DNA of 64,000 nt from assembly GCF_024139115.2 (NCBI RefSeq), contig NW_026942827.1, positions 1 to 64,000 on the forward strand, read 5' to 3'. Positions 24,266 to 33,875 of the stretch are shown piece after piece. The translations under genes and the position numbers were made by a program. Position 1 is the first letter of the stretch; each line of letters starts with the position of its first letter. This DNA is from Armigeres subalbatus. Taxonomy: Eukaryota; Arthropoda; Insecta; Diptera; Culicidae. The notes beneath the pieces are model-generated. The model made no database searches and had not been told where the DNA came from. It was given only the letters and a program-made list of their open reading frames with translations.

Positions 24266-24627
24266 GATGACCGCTCGAGGGATAAATTTGCCCAGAAATG
24301 GCATATACAATATAGCAAATACAGTTGGGATCATCAGAGCACATATTTGCAAGCAATTTCATGTTTCATAACACGAAACTCGATAAATTGGTGCCAAATT
24401 GAGAAGCTCAAACAGTACCTCTTTAGCACAGGTTCCCCGGGGACTAGAGTGGTCAATTTGGATGAATCACCCCGTGGGCTTGTTATTGGAACCTACAGCT
24501 TTCGTTTGGTGCCTAAAGATCGAAAATCGGTTGAAATTTGAGTTTTTGTGATCGAGATGAAATCTTGGGTCCAAATGGACCCCAATGCACAATGTGTAAC
24601 TTTTTTCTAATGCATTAGGAAGGTTAA

Positions 24628-25854
24628 CATATGAGACTATAGTTATGGCACTTCTTCACAAACATGACCTTTTATATATTTTTCCATGGGGCCATTGGCA
24701 AAGGCCACAATCGACAATTATGAAACGACCTGAGTGTATTCAGACCAACATATTAAAAGTATTGCATGGCTAGAATGTTTTTCTAGGCTGTAAGTGCTGC
24801 ATGGATGTATGTGATCTTGTGGGGATTGTATTCTTGATTATCTGGAAGATTGCAGCGTTCGTGATTATTTATAGAAGTTCATTAACTAACACAGAGACCC
24901 AATGGAGGTTTCTCGATGTCTACAAAAATACCTAACCCGTAAGTTTTTTTAACGGAATTAGAAGGGTTTCTAGAAGCTCCCACGATAGTTCAAAAAGTTG
25001 TTCAAAAGTCGTGTCAAAAGAGTCATGTCAGTAGTCTTGGAGGTCTATTGCGACTCCAAAAAGTCCGTGGAAATTTCCAATGGTAGATAAATGCACCAGA
25101 AAGTTTTTCACATTGGAGGAAAGATGTGAATTATGAAAACTTTTCAGGAGTTCTGCGCATTTTCTTGATTCTTTGTAAACGACCAGAATTTTTTTACGAA
25201 ATTCTACATATACTTAATGTTCTGCTTCTAGAAGTCATAAGGCTTCCAGTAACTTAGGAACTCATATGGATTGGAATCAAACATAGAGATTTTCATGTGC
25301 TTCTAGGAATAGAAAAAAAAGTTTATTTAGCTATGATCACAAGAATTTCTGTGAAAAATCCTGAAAATTTAACAACAGATTTTTCGGAAGTTTTTCAGCA
25401 GGAAGTCACCAACCAATTTCTGTTAGAATTTCCCAAGCGATTTCTGTAGGAATTAATTAGGGGTGTCCACATACAGTTTCCGAAAATTACCTGCATGTTG
25501 TTTTTGAGGAGTTCACAAAAATTTATGAAAAAATGAAATTCCGCATAAATTTCCGGGGAACCTTTTGCAAGAATGGAGAAATTTTCACAGATGTTCTCGG
25601 AGAAACACCCGCAGACACCCGACTTCTTCAGAAATTCCAAGAAGGACCATCTAGATGAGTTGTAATGTCAACTGCTTTTTCCTTAATCCTATTTACAATT
25701 TTGTACAAACATGTGTAACGTTGTATACTTAATGTATACTTAAAATCAGTAATATTATAAAAAAAAACTCGAAAAAATACGTTCACTAAATTGTTGTAAT
25801 GTTCAGCGTAATATTTAACATTGATATTTAACGTGTATTTGCTTAGAATTTAGT
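24628..25854. other. Unassigned DNA
   Basis: No gene is recognised. From about 24950 to 25660 the sequence has the loose 'agaatttct/ggaaattcc' character of the degenerate arrays elsewhere. The stretch does not visibly continue the LINE that ends at 16199. Confidence 0.4.
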
Positions 25855-25975
25855 TTTGGGTAGCGCGGATTTGGCGCAGAATGGATTTTCATGTCGCGTG
25901 GAAATGGCGTGGATTTGATTATAGTCGGCGCGGATTTGGCGCGCAAAATATTTCAGGATCTCCGTAACAACCCTG
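25855..25975 (-). mobile_element. hAT-like MITE terminus
   Basis: Read on the minus strand, the segment begins cagggttgttacggagatc, matching the terminus at 1881. It contains three 'ggcgcggatttggcgc'-like repeats. The other end was not located. Confidence 0.4.
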
Positions 25976-27600
25976 CAATTTCTTTTCCGAAGGGAATTGA
26001 AAGCTTTGATATTGATCTCTATCATTGGCTCTCTGAAGAACCTCTGAAGTTTGTTTTTTGAACATACATACTGCATCATGTGGTTTTTCTTCAGCCTGTC
26101 TCGGCTCATCACCGATGCCGGCCGGTCTCGGCTCGACTCTGCTGCTGCTGCCGGTATCTGCTCAGCATTGCTGCTTTGTCGGGTCTGTAGGGTGGACTGC
26201 TGCTGTACTGGCTAGGTTTCGGCTGATGATGGTGGCTTCGATGACTTCATTCCCTGCTAAAAGGTGTGATTGCTGTTCAATCGATGATGCGGTTGCTTCG
26301 CTTGTCCCGATCAGAATGAAAGGAAAAAATCGCGTTGCGCTATTTTATGGCTTCTCGGCAGACCCAGCGGCTGCTCATTCGCTGGTGTCTGCACCAATCA
26401 GAACGTGGTAATGGAATGATGCAAGAATTATGCGGTACCCATATTTATAGGTTCCCTTGATCTCAATGTTTTTCATTGAAAACAGTTTCATGCCTATTGA
26501 AACAAGTTTTTCGGGTCTTATCAAACATGGACATGAAAGGCATACTTGAAATCTGTCGATTGAGAAATTCGCAGAAATTCGTCCACTGAGAGAAACGCTA
26601 TTAACGTTTAAAATCTTTCAACACAGCGTAACGCGGTCAATTTGAATATTTTGAAATGACACCCGGTATAGTAAAGAGAGACATAAGTCCTACGTCAAAA
26701 AGAGTCTCAAAATAATCGTTTTATAGTTCTAGGCAATGATCATAATGCGATCATACTGGAAATTTGAAAGCTTGATTACAGCTTTTTGTGGATTTATGTT
26801 TAGCAAAGGCCATACATAGGGTAGGAAGGAAATTTTAGCCTCGAATGTAACGTTGGCTCATCACGCAAATTAATCAATAATTTAGCGATAATATATTCTT
26901 TTTTAGAAAGATATGTAAAAGAAATGTTTTAGATTTATTTTTGCTAATTTTGATACAGGGACCAGTTCTTCACTTGTCTAGTGAAGCCAAGACCAGATGG
27001 GCGCTTGCTAGAAAAGGACCAAAAGGGTCTTCCAGAAGCTTTATTATAGTATGATAACAGATTAAAATTTAATAGGACAGAATACTTAAAACTAGTCATC
27101 CAAAACCGATATAATATTGGTCGGTCGGTGTTCTGAAAAACTATTTATACTTGTAGAACAGCTGCAATCACTACATTCCGCGTTGTTGTCTCTATCGAAG
27201 AAGGTGTGTCCTCTTAGCTCGACTGATTTTTCTTTCTTTTTGTTCATCAGTTTTTGTTCAATTTCTCTTTTTTTTTCTTGTTGTTTCTTTACACCCTTCC
27301 ACATTCGTTCTACTAGCTTGCACTGCTTCGTTTCCTCTTTCTCCTTGGCCCTTGCTCTCTTGTTGTTGCGTCTGCTCAGCTCCTGGGCTGTTGCACTACT
27401 TCTTCAACTTGTTTATATCCATCTCAGTTGGGTTTTCACGATCGGTTGTCGAACTGGGCCGTTTTTGATATTGACTTTATTGGTCCCGATCTCAAGTGCA
27501 CGCGCAACAATTGAGGGAATATCAAATATTTACATCCCGCTGCCTAGATGCATGCGCACGAACGTCTCGAATTGCTTTTTAAGGGTGGTTGTAAAGGGCA
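25976..27600. other. Unassigned DNA
   Basis: One open frame at 26058-26411 is Ala/Leu/Ser-rich without recognisable domains. The T-rich tract around 27220-27290 produces spurious frames. I see no gene or RNA that can be supported. Confidence 0.4.
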
Positions 27601-27634
27601 CTATGGGGCCCAACACACGCTCCGACGAATCTAT

Positions 27635-27748
27635 GACAAAAGGTCGAAAGGACAAAAGGTCGAAAAGATAAAACGTCGAAAGGGACAGAAGGTCGAAAGG
27701 CACAGAAGGTCGAACGGGACAAAAGGTCGAAAAGGACAAAAGGTCGAT
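27635..27748. repeat. 'gacaaaaggtcgaaag' minisatellite
   Basis: About seven tandem units of 14-19 bp with a ggtcgaaa core run forward here. The same motif runs in inverted orientation at 28481-28625. Confidence 0.88.
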
Positions 27749-28147
27749 CAAGAACAAGTTGATAACAAGTTGGGTGTATTCCAAAAGAATTTATGAAATG
27801 CATTTGGGTTTGAGAAATGCATTCAACTTCAAGCAGAAATAAAACACTCATCTCATCAATCAAAGTTTAAGAATGAGCAATTTTCAAAGAAGGAGTAATT
27901 ACTATGAAACAATATTATGAATATCTAGATAGGTCTGTTAAAGATAAAAAGATTGTTGATACAGTTGGCAAAAAAGTTGCTCTTTTATTTTAAACTATTT
28001 TTAGCAATTGAATAAAATTCATTCAATGAGTGCAAATAATAGATGAATATTTAGGTTTTTCTTCTTTTCACGCATTGAAAATACACTGGCGTGTAATATG
28101 TATGTGCACAATTTTGACAGATCGAAGTGACATTTTGAAAACTCAAC

Positions 28148-28325
28148 ACACGCTAACTTTCACCTACTCAGTGACTGAGTAAAATTGTATTGCCCTCTTT
28201 TTTCTTCCCACGAAAATTTTACTCAATTTCCGTTAAAAACGGGAGTGGAGTAAAATTTCCGTGGAAAGTAAAGAGAGGACAATACAGTTTTACTCAGTCA
28301 CTGAGTAGGTGAAAGTTAGAGTGCA
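28148..28325. mobile_element. Short foldback MITE, ~178 bp
   Basis: The arms are about 60-70 bp and nearly identical when inverted: taactttcacctactcagtg, then actgagtaaaa and tgtattg, on each side. The centre is aaaattttactc and its partner. It lies midway between the two inverted ggtcgaaa arrays. Confidence 0.85.
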
Positions 28326-28480
28326 TCCATCTATTAGTTGTACTCACTGAATGAATTTAATTTAATTGTTAAAAATTGTGAAAATAAAATAGCAGAGTTT
28401 TTGTTAACTGTATAGGGCAACTCTGGTGTTAGATTGACTCTCTCCGTTTCAGTTCCTTTGATCCTATTGATCTTTAGTTT

Positions 28481-28625
28481 CTTTCGACCTTTTGTCCCGT
28501 TCGACGTTCTGTTCTTTTCGACGTTTTGTCCTTTCGACCTTTTGTCCTTTTCGACCATTTGTCCCTTCGACCTTTTGTCTTTCGACGTTTTGATTTTCGA
28601 CCTTTTGTCTTTCGACCTTTTGTCC
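28481..28625. repeat. Inverted 'cgaccttttgtc' minisatellite
   Basis: About nine units of 'tttcgaccttttgtcc' form, the reverse complement of the array at 27635. Sequence outside both arrays shares 'gctccgac' (27619 and 28634), so the arrays may be subterminal parts of one element of about 1 kb. Confidence 0.85.
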
Positions 28626-28642
28626 CTAGCCCCGCTCCGACA

Positions 28643-28829
28643 TGTTGTACAACTTCGACTCCGCCCCCAGCAAATTTGGTTCGGGCGGAGTAAAGTCGGA
28701 CCGTCTGTGGGTAAGTTGTACGACTGTTGGATAGACGGTTTCAAAGTTTTAAAGTTCCATACTCAGATGAAATCAAAACCGTTTGATTTTGCTCAGACTT
28801 CTGGTGGGCGGAGTCAAATGTTGTACAAC
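28643..28829. mobile_element. 187-bp MITE-like inverted repeat
   Basis: The ends are gttgtacaacttcgactccg and, reversed, gttgtacaacatttgactcc, an inverted repeat of about 25 bp. It is non-coding. The target duplication is not evident. Confidence 0.55.
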
Positions 28830-28916
28830 CAGGTTGTATTGTGTGTAGTGTTGTTCTACAACACTCTTGCTTTCAACTGTTCTGTTTTCTACTTCCAATA
28901 TCCAGGAGCGTCGGGA

Positions 28917-31900
28917 TTTTTTATTATTTATTTATCATCAGACTAAGGCCGGAGTGGCATGTGCTGCACATAAAAGCCTTCCCCATTCAGCTCGGTCCAT
29001 GGCTGCACTTCGCCAACCACGCAGTCTGTGGAGGATCCGCAAGTCGTCCTCCACCTGATCGATCCACCTTGGCCGCTGTGCACCTCGCCTCCTTGTTCCC
29101 GTCGGATCGTTGTCGAGAACCATTTTCACCGGATTACTGTCCGACATTCTGGCTACGTTCCCGGCCCACCGCAGTCTTCCGATTTTCGCGGTGTGAACGA
29201 TGGATGGTTCTCCCAACAGCTGATGCAACTCGTGGTTCATTCGCCTCCTCCACGTACCGTCCGCCATCTGCACCCCACCATAGATGGTACGCAACACTTT
29301 CCTTTCAAAAACTCCCAGTGCGCGTTGGTCCTCCACGAGCATCGTCCAGGTCTCGTGTCCGTAGAGAACTACCGGTCTTATAAGAGTTTTGTAGATAGTC
29401 AGTTTGGTACGGCGGCGAACTCTATTCGATCGAAGCGTCTTGCGGAGTCCAAAGTACGTACGATTTCCAGCTACTATGCGCCTCCGAATTTCTCTGCTGG
29501 TATCGTTATCGGCGGTCACCAGTGAACCCAAGTACACGAATTCTTCAACCACCTCGATTTCGTCACCACCGGTAGAAACTCGCGGTGGGTGGCTTACATT
29601 AACCTCTCCTGAGCCTCTTCCTATCATGTACTTCGTCTTCGACGTGTTGGTGACTAGTCCAATCCGTTTAGCTTCGCTTTTCAGTCTGCTGTAGGCTTCC
29701 TCCATCCTCTCAAAGTTACGTGCCATGATATCAATGTCATCGGCGAAACCAAATAACTGGACGGACTTCGTGAAAATCGGACCACTCGTGTCAATCCCTG
29801 CCCTTCGTTATACTTCCTCCAGAACAATGTTGAATAGCAGACACAAAAGACCATCACCTTACCGTAACCCTCTGCGCGTTTCAAAGGGACTCGAGAATGC
29901 CCCTGAAACTCGAACTTCGCACATCACCCGATCCATCGTCGCCTTGATCAACCGTGTCAGTTTATCCGGAAATCCGTTTTCGTGCATTAGCTGCCATAGC
30001 TGGTCCCGATCGATTGTATCATATGCGGCTTTGAAGTCGATAAATAGATGATGTGTGGGCACGTTGTATTCGCAGCATTTCTGCAATGCCTGACGTATGG
30101 CGAACACCTCGTCTGTGGTAGAGCGTTCACCCATAAATCCCGCCTGGTACTGCCCCACGAACTCTCTTGCAATTGGTGTTAGTCGACGGCATAAAATTTG
30201 GGAGAGTACCATATAGGCGGCGTTCAGCAATGTGATTGCGCGGTAGTTGCTACAATCCAGCTTATCGCCCTTTTTGTTGATGGGATACACGACACCTTCC
30301 ATCCACTCCTGCGGCAGAACCTCATCCTCCCAAACCTTGGTAATCACCCAGTGCAGCGCTCTAGCCAGTGCCTCACCACCGTGTTTAAACAGCTCTCCTG
30401 GTAGTTGGTCAACTCCAGGGGCTTTGTTGTTTTTCAGCCGGCCGATCTCCTCCTGGATTTCCTGGAGATTCGGAGCCAGAAGTCGCATGTCCTGCGCGCG
30501 TGCTCCTAGGTTCATTACCATACCGCCACCGTTGTCTGCCATATCGCCATTCAGGTGCTCTTCGTAGTGCTGCCGCCACCTTTGGATCACCTCACGCTCG
30601 TTTGTAAGAAGGTTCCCGTTTATGTCCTTACACATATCGGGCTATGGCACGTGGCCCTTACGTGAACGGTTCAACTTCTCATAGAACTTTCGTGCGTTAT
30701 TAGCGCGGTACAGTTCCCCCGTCTCTTCACGGTCTCGATCTTCCTGCTGGCACTTTTTCCTCCGGAAAATCGAGTTTTGTCTGTTCCGCGCCCGTTTGTA
30801 TCGTGCCTCGTTCGCCCTCGTGCGGTGTTGCAGCAATCTCACCCATGCTGCATTCTTCTCCTCAACTAACTGCTCACATTCGCCGTCATACCAGTCGTTT
30901 CTCTGTTCCGGAGCCACCGTGCCTAGTGCTGCGGTTGCGATGCTACCAATGGCGGTTTGAATATCTCTCCAGCCATCTTCAAGAGATGCTGCGCCTAACT
31001 GCTCTTCCGTTGGGAGTGCCACTTCCAGCTGCTGCGCGTAGTCTTGGGCTAGTCTACCGTCTTGTAGCCGCCCAATGTTTAGCCGCGGCGGACGACTCCG
31101 ACGCGTGTTGATCACCGTCGAGAGTTTTGAGCGCAGCCATACTGCAACGAGGTAGTGGTCGGATTCAATATTCGCACTGCGGTAAGTGCGTACGTTCGTG
31201 ATGTCGGAGAAGAATTTACCGTCGATTAGAACGTGGTCGATTTGGTTTTCCGTTACTTGATTAGGTGACTTCCATGTGGCCTTGTGGATATTCTTGCGGG
31301 GGAAGAAAGTGCTTCGGACTACCATTCCGCGGTAGGCTGCAAAGTTTATGCTTCGTTGGCCGTTGTCGTTCGATACGGTGTGCAGACTATCCGGTCCGAT
31401 GATCGGTCTATACATTTCCTCCCTTCCTACCTGAGCGTTCATGTCACCGATGACGATTTTGACGTCCCGCAGTGGGCATCCATCGTATGTCTGCTCCAGC
31501 TGCGCATAGAACGCTTCTTTCTCGTCGTCGGATCTCCCTTCGTGTGGACAGTGCACGTTGATGATGCTAGAGTTGAAGAAACGGCCTTTTATCGTCAGCT
31601 TGCATATCCTTGCGTTGATTGGCTGCCACCCAATCACGCGTTGGCGCATCTTTCCCAGCACTATGAAGCCGGTTCCCAGCTCGTTGGTGGTGCCACAGCT
31701 TTGGTAGAAGGTAGCCGCTCGATGCCCGCTTTTCCACACTTTCTGTCCTGTCCAGCAGATTTCCTGCAGCGCTACGACATCGAAGTTGCGGGGATGTAAT
31801 TCATCGTAGATTATCCTGTCGCAACCTGCGAAGCCTAGCGACTTGCAATTCCATGTTCCAAGCTTCCAATCGTGATCCTTTATTCGTCGCCTAGGTCGTT

Positions 31901-32229
31901 GCCGATTGTATCGAGTCGTATTATCTTCTATGTCGTTCGTAATAGTTGTTTTTAAAGGCGGCTTATTGGGCCTGCGCAAACCTCCTGTCTCGTCGGAGGG
32001 CCGTCGTGTCAGGGCTGTTTAGCGTCCCACCTAACACCAGGACTTGGGCTTGTGCGCTTTGAGCGGCACACGGTCGCTTTGTCGGAGCCTACATGCGGAT
32101 TCATGCAGCTTTTTATATAGGTTTAACAGGGCCCACTGTCAAACCCCACCACATCCTAGGCATGCGCCACAACTCGCAGATGGCCTGGGGAGGGATCGTC
32201 AAGCCCTTGGACATAGTCCCTGCTGCCCC
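28917..32229 (-). mobile_element. RTE-clade LINE, near full length
   Basis: A single long reading frame with endonuclease then RT, a very short 3' end and an AT-rich tail (aaataaataataaaaaa, minus strand at about 28933-28917) fits the RTE clade, of which JAM1 is a known Aedes member. Identity with JAM1 was not tested. Upstream of the frame is ~250 bp of GC-richer leader ending near 32229 (ggggcagcagggactatg on the minus strand). No target duplication could be recognised. Confidence 0.82.
28938..31979 (-). pseudogene. RTE ORF: endonuclease plus RT, 3 stops
   Basis: The frame is 1,014 codons. I saw no frameshift, only three in-frame stops, at 30641-30639 (TAG), 29858-29856 (TAA, where Gln is expected in LRQGDG) and 29807-29805 (TAA). 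The N-terminal ~240 residues are an AP endonuclease: GTWNCKSL, ALQEICW, GDMNAQVG, TENQIDHVLID and ESDHYLV. The RT follows with KAPGVDQLPGE, YRAITLL, GFMGERSTTD, HLFIDFKAAYD, the GDGLLCLLFN block and the catalytic FADDIDIM. The C-terminus carries GHETWTM and GRLRWAGNVARM blocks. Such a protein nicks target DNA and reverse-transcribes its own RNA in the nucleus. The start is the first Met upstream of the endonuclease; the true start could differ. Confidence 0.9.
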
Positions 32230-32236
32230 TAATCAC

Positions 32237-32690
32237 CATTGATGTCGAAACCCGAATATGGAATTGATTTTTTGACTCCCAACACGGGCCGTTTTGACCA
32301 CTCGGTGATCCACTGGAAAATCCGGAACAATGGTGAATTCGTAAATTCCATCGTAGAGTGGCGGGATTTTTTAGAATCATTGTATGTCGAACATTGATTA
32401 TGGAATTGAGGTTTTGACCACACACGGACTATTGTGGCCATCGGGTGGTCCCTCTGAAGATCCGGAATATCCATGAAATGGTCAATTGGTAGATTTTATC
32501 GTAGATCGCCGGAATTTGATTTAAATCCAACTGTTGTCGAGCTCTGAGTACGGAATTGATGTTTTGGCCACACACTGACTTTTGTGACCTCATGGTGGAC
32601 ACCCACAAAAAGGTCTATTCAAAAATTTCATCGTAGAGTGGCGGGTTTGCAAACAACTTCTCAATTTTTCGGAAGCTTGTTCGATTCTTC
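32237..32690. repeat. ~148-bp tandem repeat, 3 diverged units
   Basis: Units contain 'gtcgaac-ttgattatggaattga', 'ttttgaccacacacggact' and 'gatccggaatatccatgaaatgg', starting near 32237, 32386 and 32533. The last block resembles the 'gatccggaacatccg' part of the units at 19183-20110, so the two repeats may be related. Confidence 0.7.
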
Positions 32691-32695
32691 AGAAC

Positions 32696-33020
32696 AATCC
32701 ACCTAGCGGTGATGGTGCCTTTCTCGTGTATTACAAAACAAGAAAACACATAAGAGTAACAAGAAAAGCACATGAGAGAGGTCCAAGTTCCACTTCAGGG
32801 AGATAGATTCAGTTATTTTCATCAATTCACATTTATTTGCGTTCAATTGAATGCATTGCAGCAGTATAAAAAATGCAAAAAAAACTATGTTTTTTTAATA
32901 ACTCAGGAACGCAATGGCCGATTAGACCAATTTTCAATAGACCAATTTTTTGTACACACACATACAGACATCCACATGTGAGACATCCATATGTATATTG
33001 TACACACTCATGCAGACATC
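32696..33020 (+). mobile_element. R1-type LINE 5'-end fragment
   Basis: It begins aatccacctagcggtgatgg and continues tgcctttctcgt, as do the 5' end of the LINE at 41122 (inverted) and the copy at 62557. It then has aactcaggaacgcaatgg, a 'ccaattttcaatag' segment and a CA-rich tract. It is truncated by the SINE at 33021. It has no coding capacity. Confidence 0.65.
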
Positions 33021-33317
33021 CTTAGCCGTGCGATAAGACGCGCGGCTACAAAGCAAGACCATGCTGAGGGTGGCTGGGTTCGATTCCCGGTGCCGGTCTA
33101 GGCAATTTTCGGATTGGAAGCTGTCTCGACTTCCCTGGGCATAAGAGTATCATCGTGCTAGCCTCATGATATACGAATGCAAAAATGGTAACCTGGCTTA
33201 GAAACCTCGCAGTTAATAACTGTGGAAGTGCTTAATGAACACTAAGCTGCGAGGCGGCTCTGTCCCAGTGCAGTGTGGGGGTGGGGATGTAATGTCAATA
33301 AGAAGAAGAAGAAGAAG
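33021..33317 (+). mobile_element. Feilai-like tRNA-derived SINE
   Basis: It starts cttagccgtgcgataagacg, carries a B box ggttcgattcc at 33077-33087 within a tRNA-like region, then a body containing cgacttccctgggcataaga and aacactaagctgcgaggcgg, and ends in (AAG)n (33299-33317). I recall this body and tail as the Feilai SINE family of Aedes mosquitoes. It sits between an R1-derived fragment and a hAT transposase fragment. It is presumably transcribed by polymerase III when active. No clear target duplication is seen. Confidence 0.85.
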
Positions 33318-33322
33318 CGATC

Positions 33323-33496
33323 GTTGAAGAGACTGCAGCTCGTGAAGATATTAAGGAAAAGTACTTGACACTGATCTTCGACGCTTTTGGCATCATTCGT
33401 ACAACTTCCGTTAAACCAGAGAGGGCATTTTCAGTAGCAGGAAACATTCCCAACAAAATCCGAGGCGGATTAGGAGATGCATCACTCAGTATGTAA
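33323..33496 (+). pseudogene. hAT transposase C-terminal fragment
   Basis: Fifty-seven codons ending in TAA read through TAAREDIKEKYL, TSVKPERAFSVAGNI and NKIRGGLGDASLSM. The 'TSVxxERAFSxAG...KxRxxL' pattern is the hAT C-terminal dimerisation domain. The upstream transposase is missing, replaced by the SINE that ends at 33317. About 120-200 bases downstream lie 'accggtatt' subterminal repeats and a terminus accaccccta-like (ending near 33707), which read inverted gives TAGGGTGG, a hAT-type end. This is therefore the 3' remnant of an autonomous hAT element. Confidence 0.75.
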
Positions 33497-33707
33497 TGTC
33501 CACGTAAGTTTCACTTTACCAACTTAAACAAGCAAAGATTTCAACATTTGAAGTTTGTCAATAAATATGGTTTATCACCCAAAAGTCCAAATCTAAAGTT
33601 TTTTATTATTTCTAAAATTTTCACAAATACCGGTTTTTTACCGGTATTGACTTTACCAAATACCAAATACCGGTATTTGTCAAGAATGGCCAATACCGAC
33701 CACCCTA
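33497..33707. mobile_element. hAT element 3' end
   Basis: Downstream of the transposase fragment, several 'accggtatt/aataccggt' motifs occur in both orientations (33620-33690), typical of hAT subterminal binding sites. The terminus is gaccaccctac. Confidence 0.6.
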
Positions 33708-33722
33708 CTTAAGAGTTATAGT

Positions 33723-33867
33723 CAGGGCCGGATTTGTGGGGGGGGGCGGGGGGTCCGTGGCCCCGGGCCCCCATAAATCTTATGTACCAAAACCAACCTT
33801 TTTGTGCATATTGGGGCCCCCACATACCGTCGGCCCCGGGGCCCCCTTCCGGCTAATTCCGGTCCTG
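33723..33867. mobile_element. 145-bp hAT-type MITE
   Basis: The ends are cagggccggattt and, reversed, caggaccggaatt. The flanking octamers are gttatagt (33715-33722) and gtcatagt (33868-33875), 7 of 8 bases identical. The interior is unusually GC-rich with G and C runs (ggggcggggggtcc, ggccccggggccc). It is non-coding. Confidence 0.8.
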
Positions 33868-33875
33868 GTCATAGT

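Larger units (their letters stand above)
16204..24623. mobile_element. TTAA-flanked inverted-repeat element, 8.4 kb
   Basis: Both sides carry TTAA (16200-16203 and 24624-24627). The ends are ccttcctagtgcattgg and, reversed, ccttcctaatgcatta. The shared arm continues through ggggtccatttggacccaag, ccccggggaacctgtgc and, after an insertion in the left arm, ttgcttgcaaatatgtg. TTAA duplications with CC...GG ends point to a piggyBac-like or Kolobok-like mechanism; I favour piggyBac-like. The left arm has about 165 extra bases with a second copy of gtgcattggggtccat. Inside the arms lie ~151-bp tandem arrays in opposite orientation (about 19183-20110 and 22085-24265). No transposase was seen, so it is a non-autonomous composite. 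Confidence 0.82.

Noticed and set aside
22074..24371. Series of short similar proteins
   Set aside because: They are translations of the 151-bp tandem unit in changing frames.
24628..24800. Continuation of the Jockey-type LINE across the TTAA element
   Set aside because: Translating the minus strand here gives no endonuclease or RT-like sequence; the LINE was probably already truncated at the insertion site or its rest is too decayed.
26058..26411. Open frame of 117 codons, Ala/Leu/Ser-rich
   Set aside because: No recognisable domain, no splice or promoter context, and no comparison available. I could not support a gene.
27117..27671. Open frame of 184 codons with many Ser/Leu/Phe residues
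   Set aside because: It runs through a T-rich tract and into the ggtcgaaa minisatellite; hydrophobicity is compositional.
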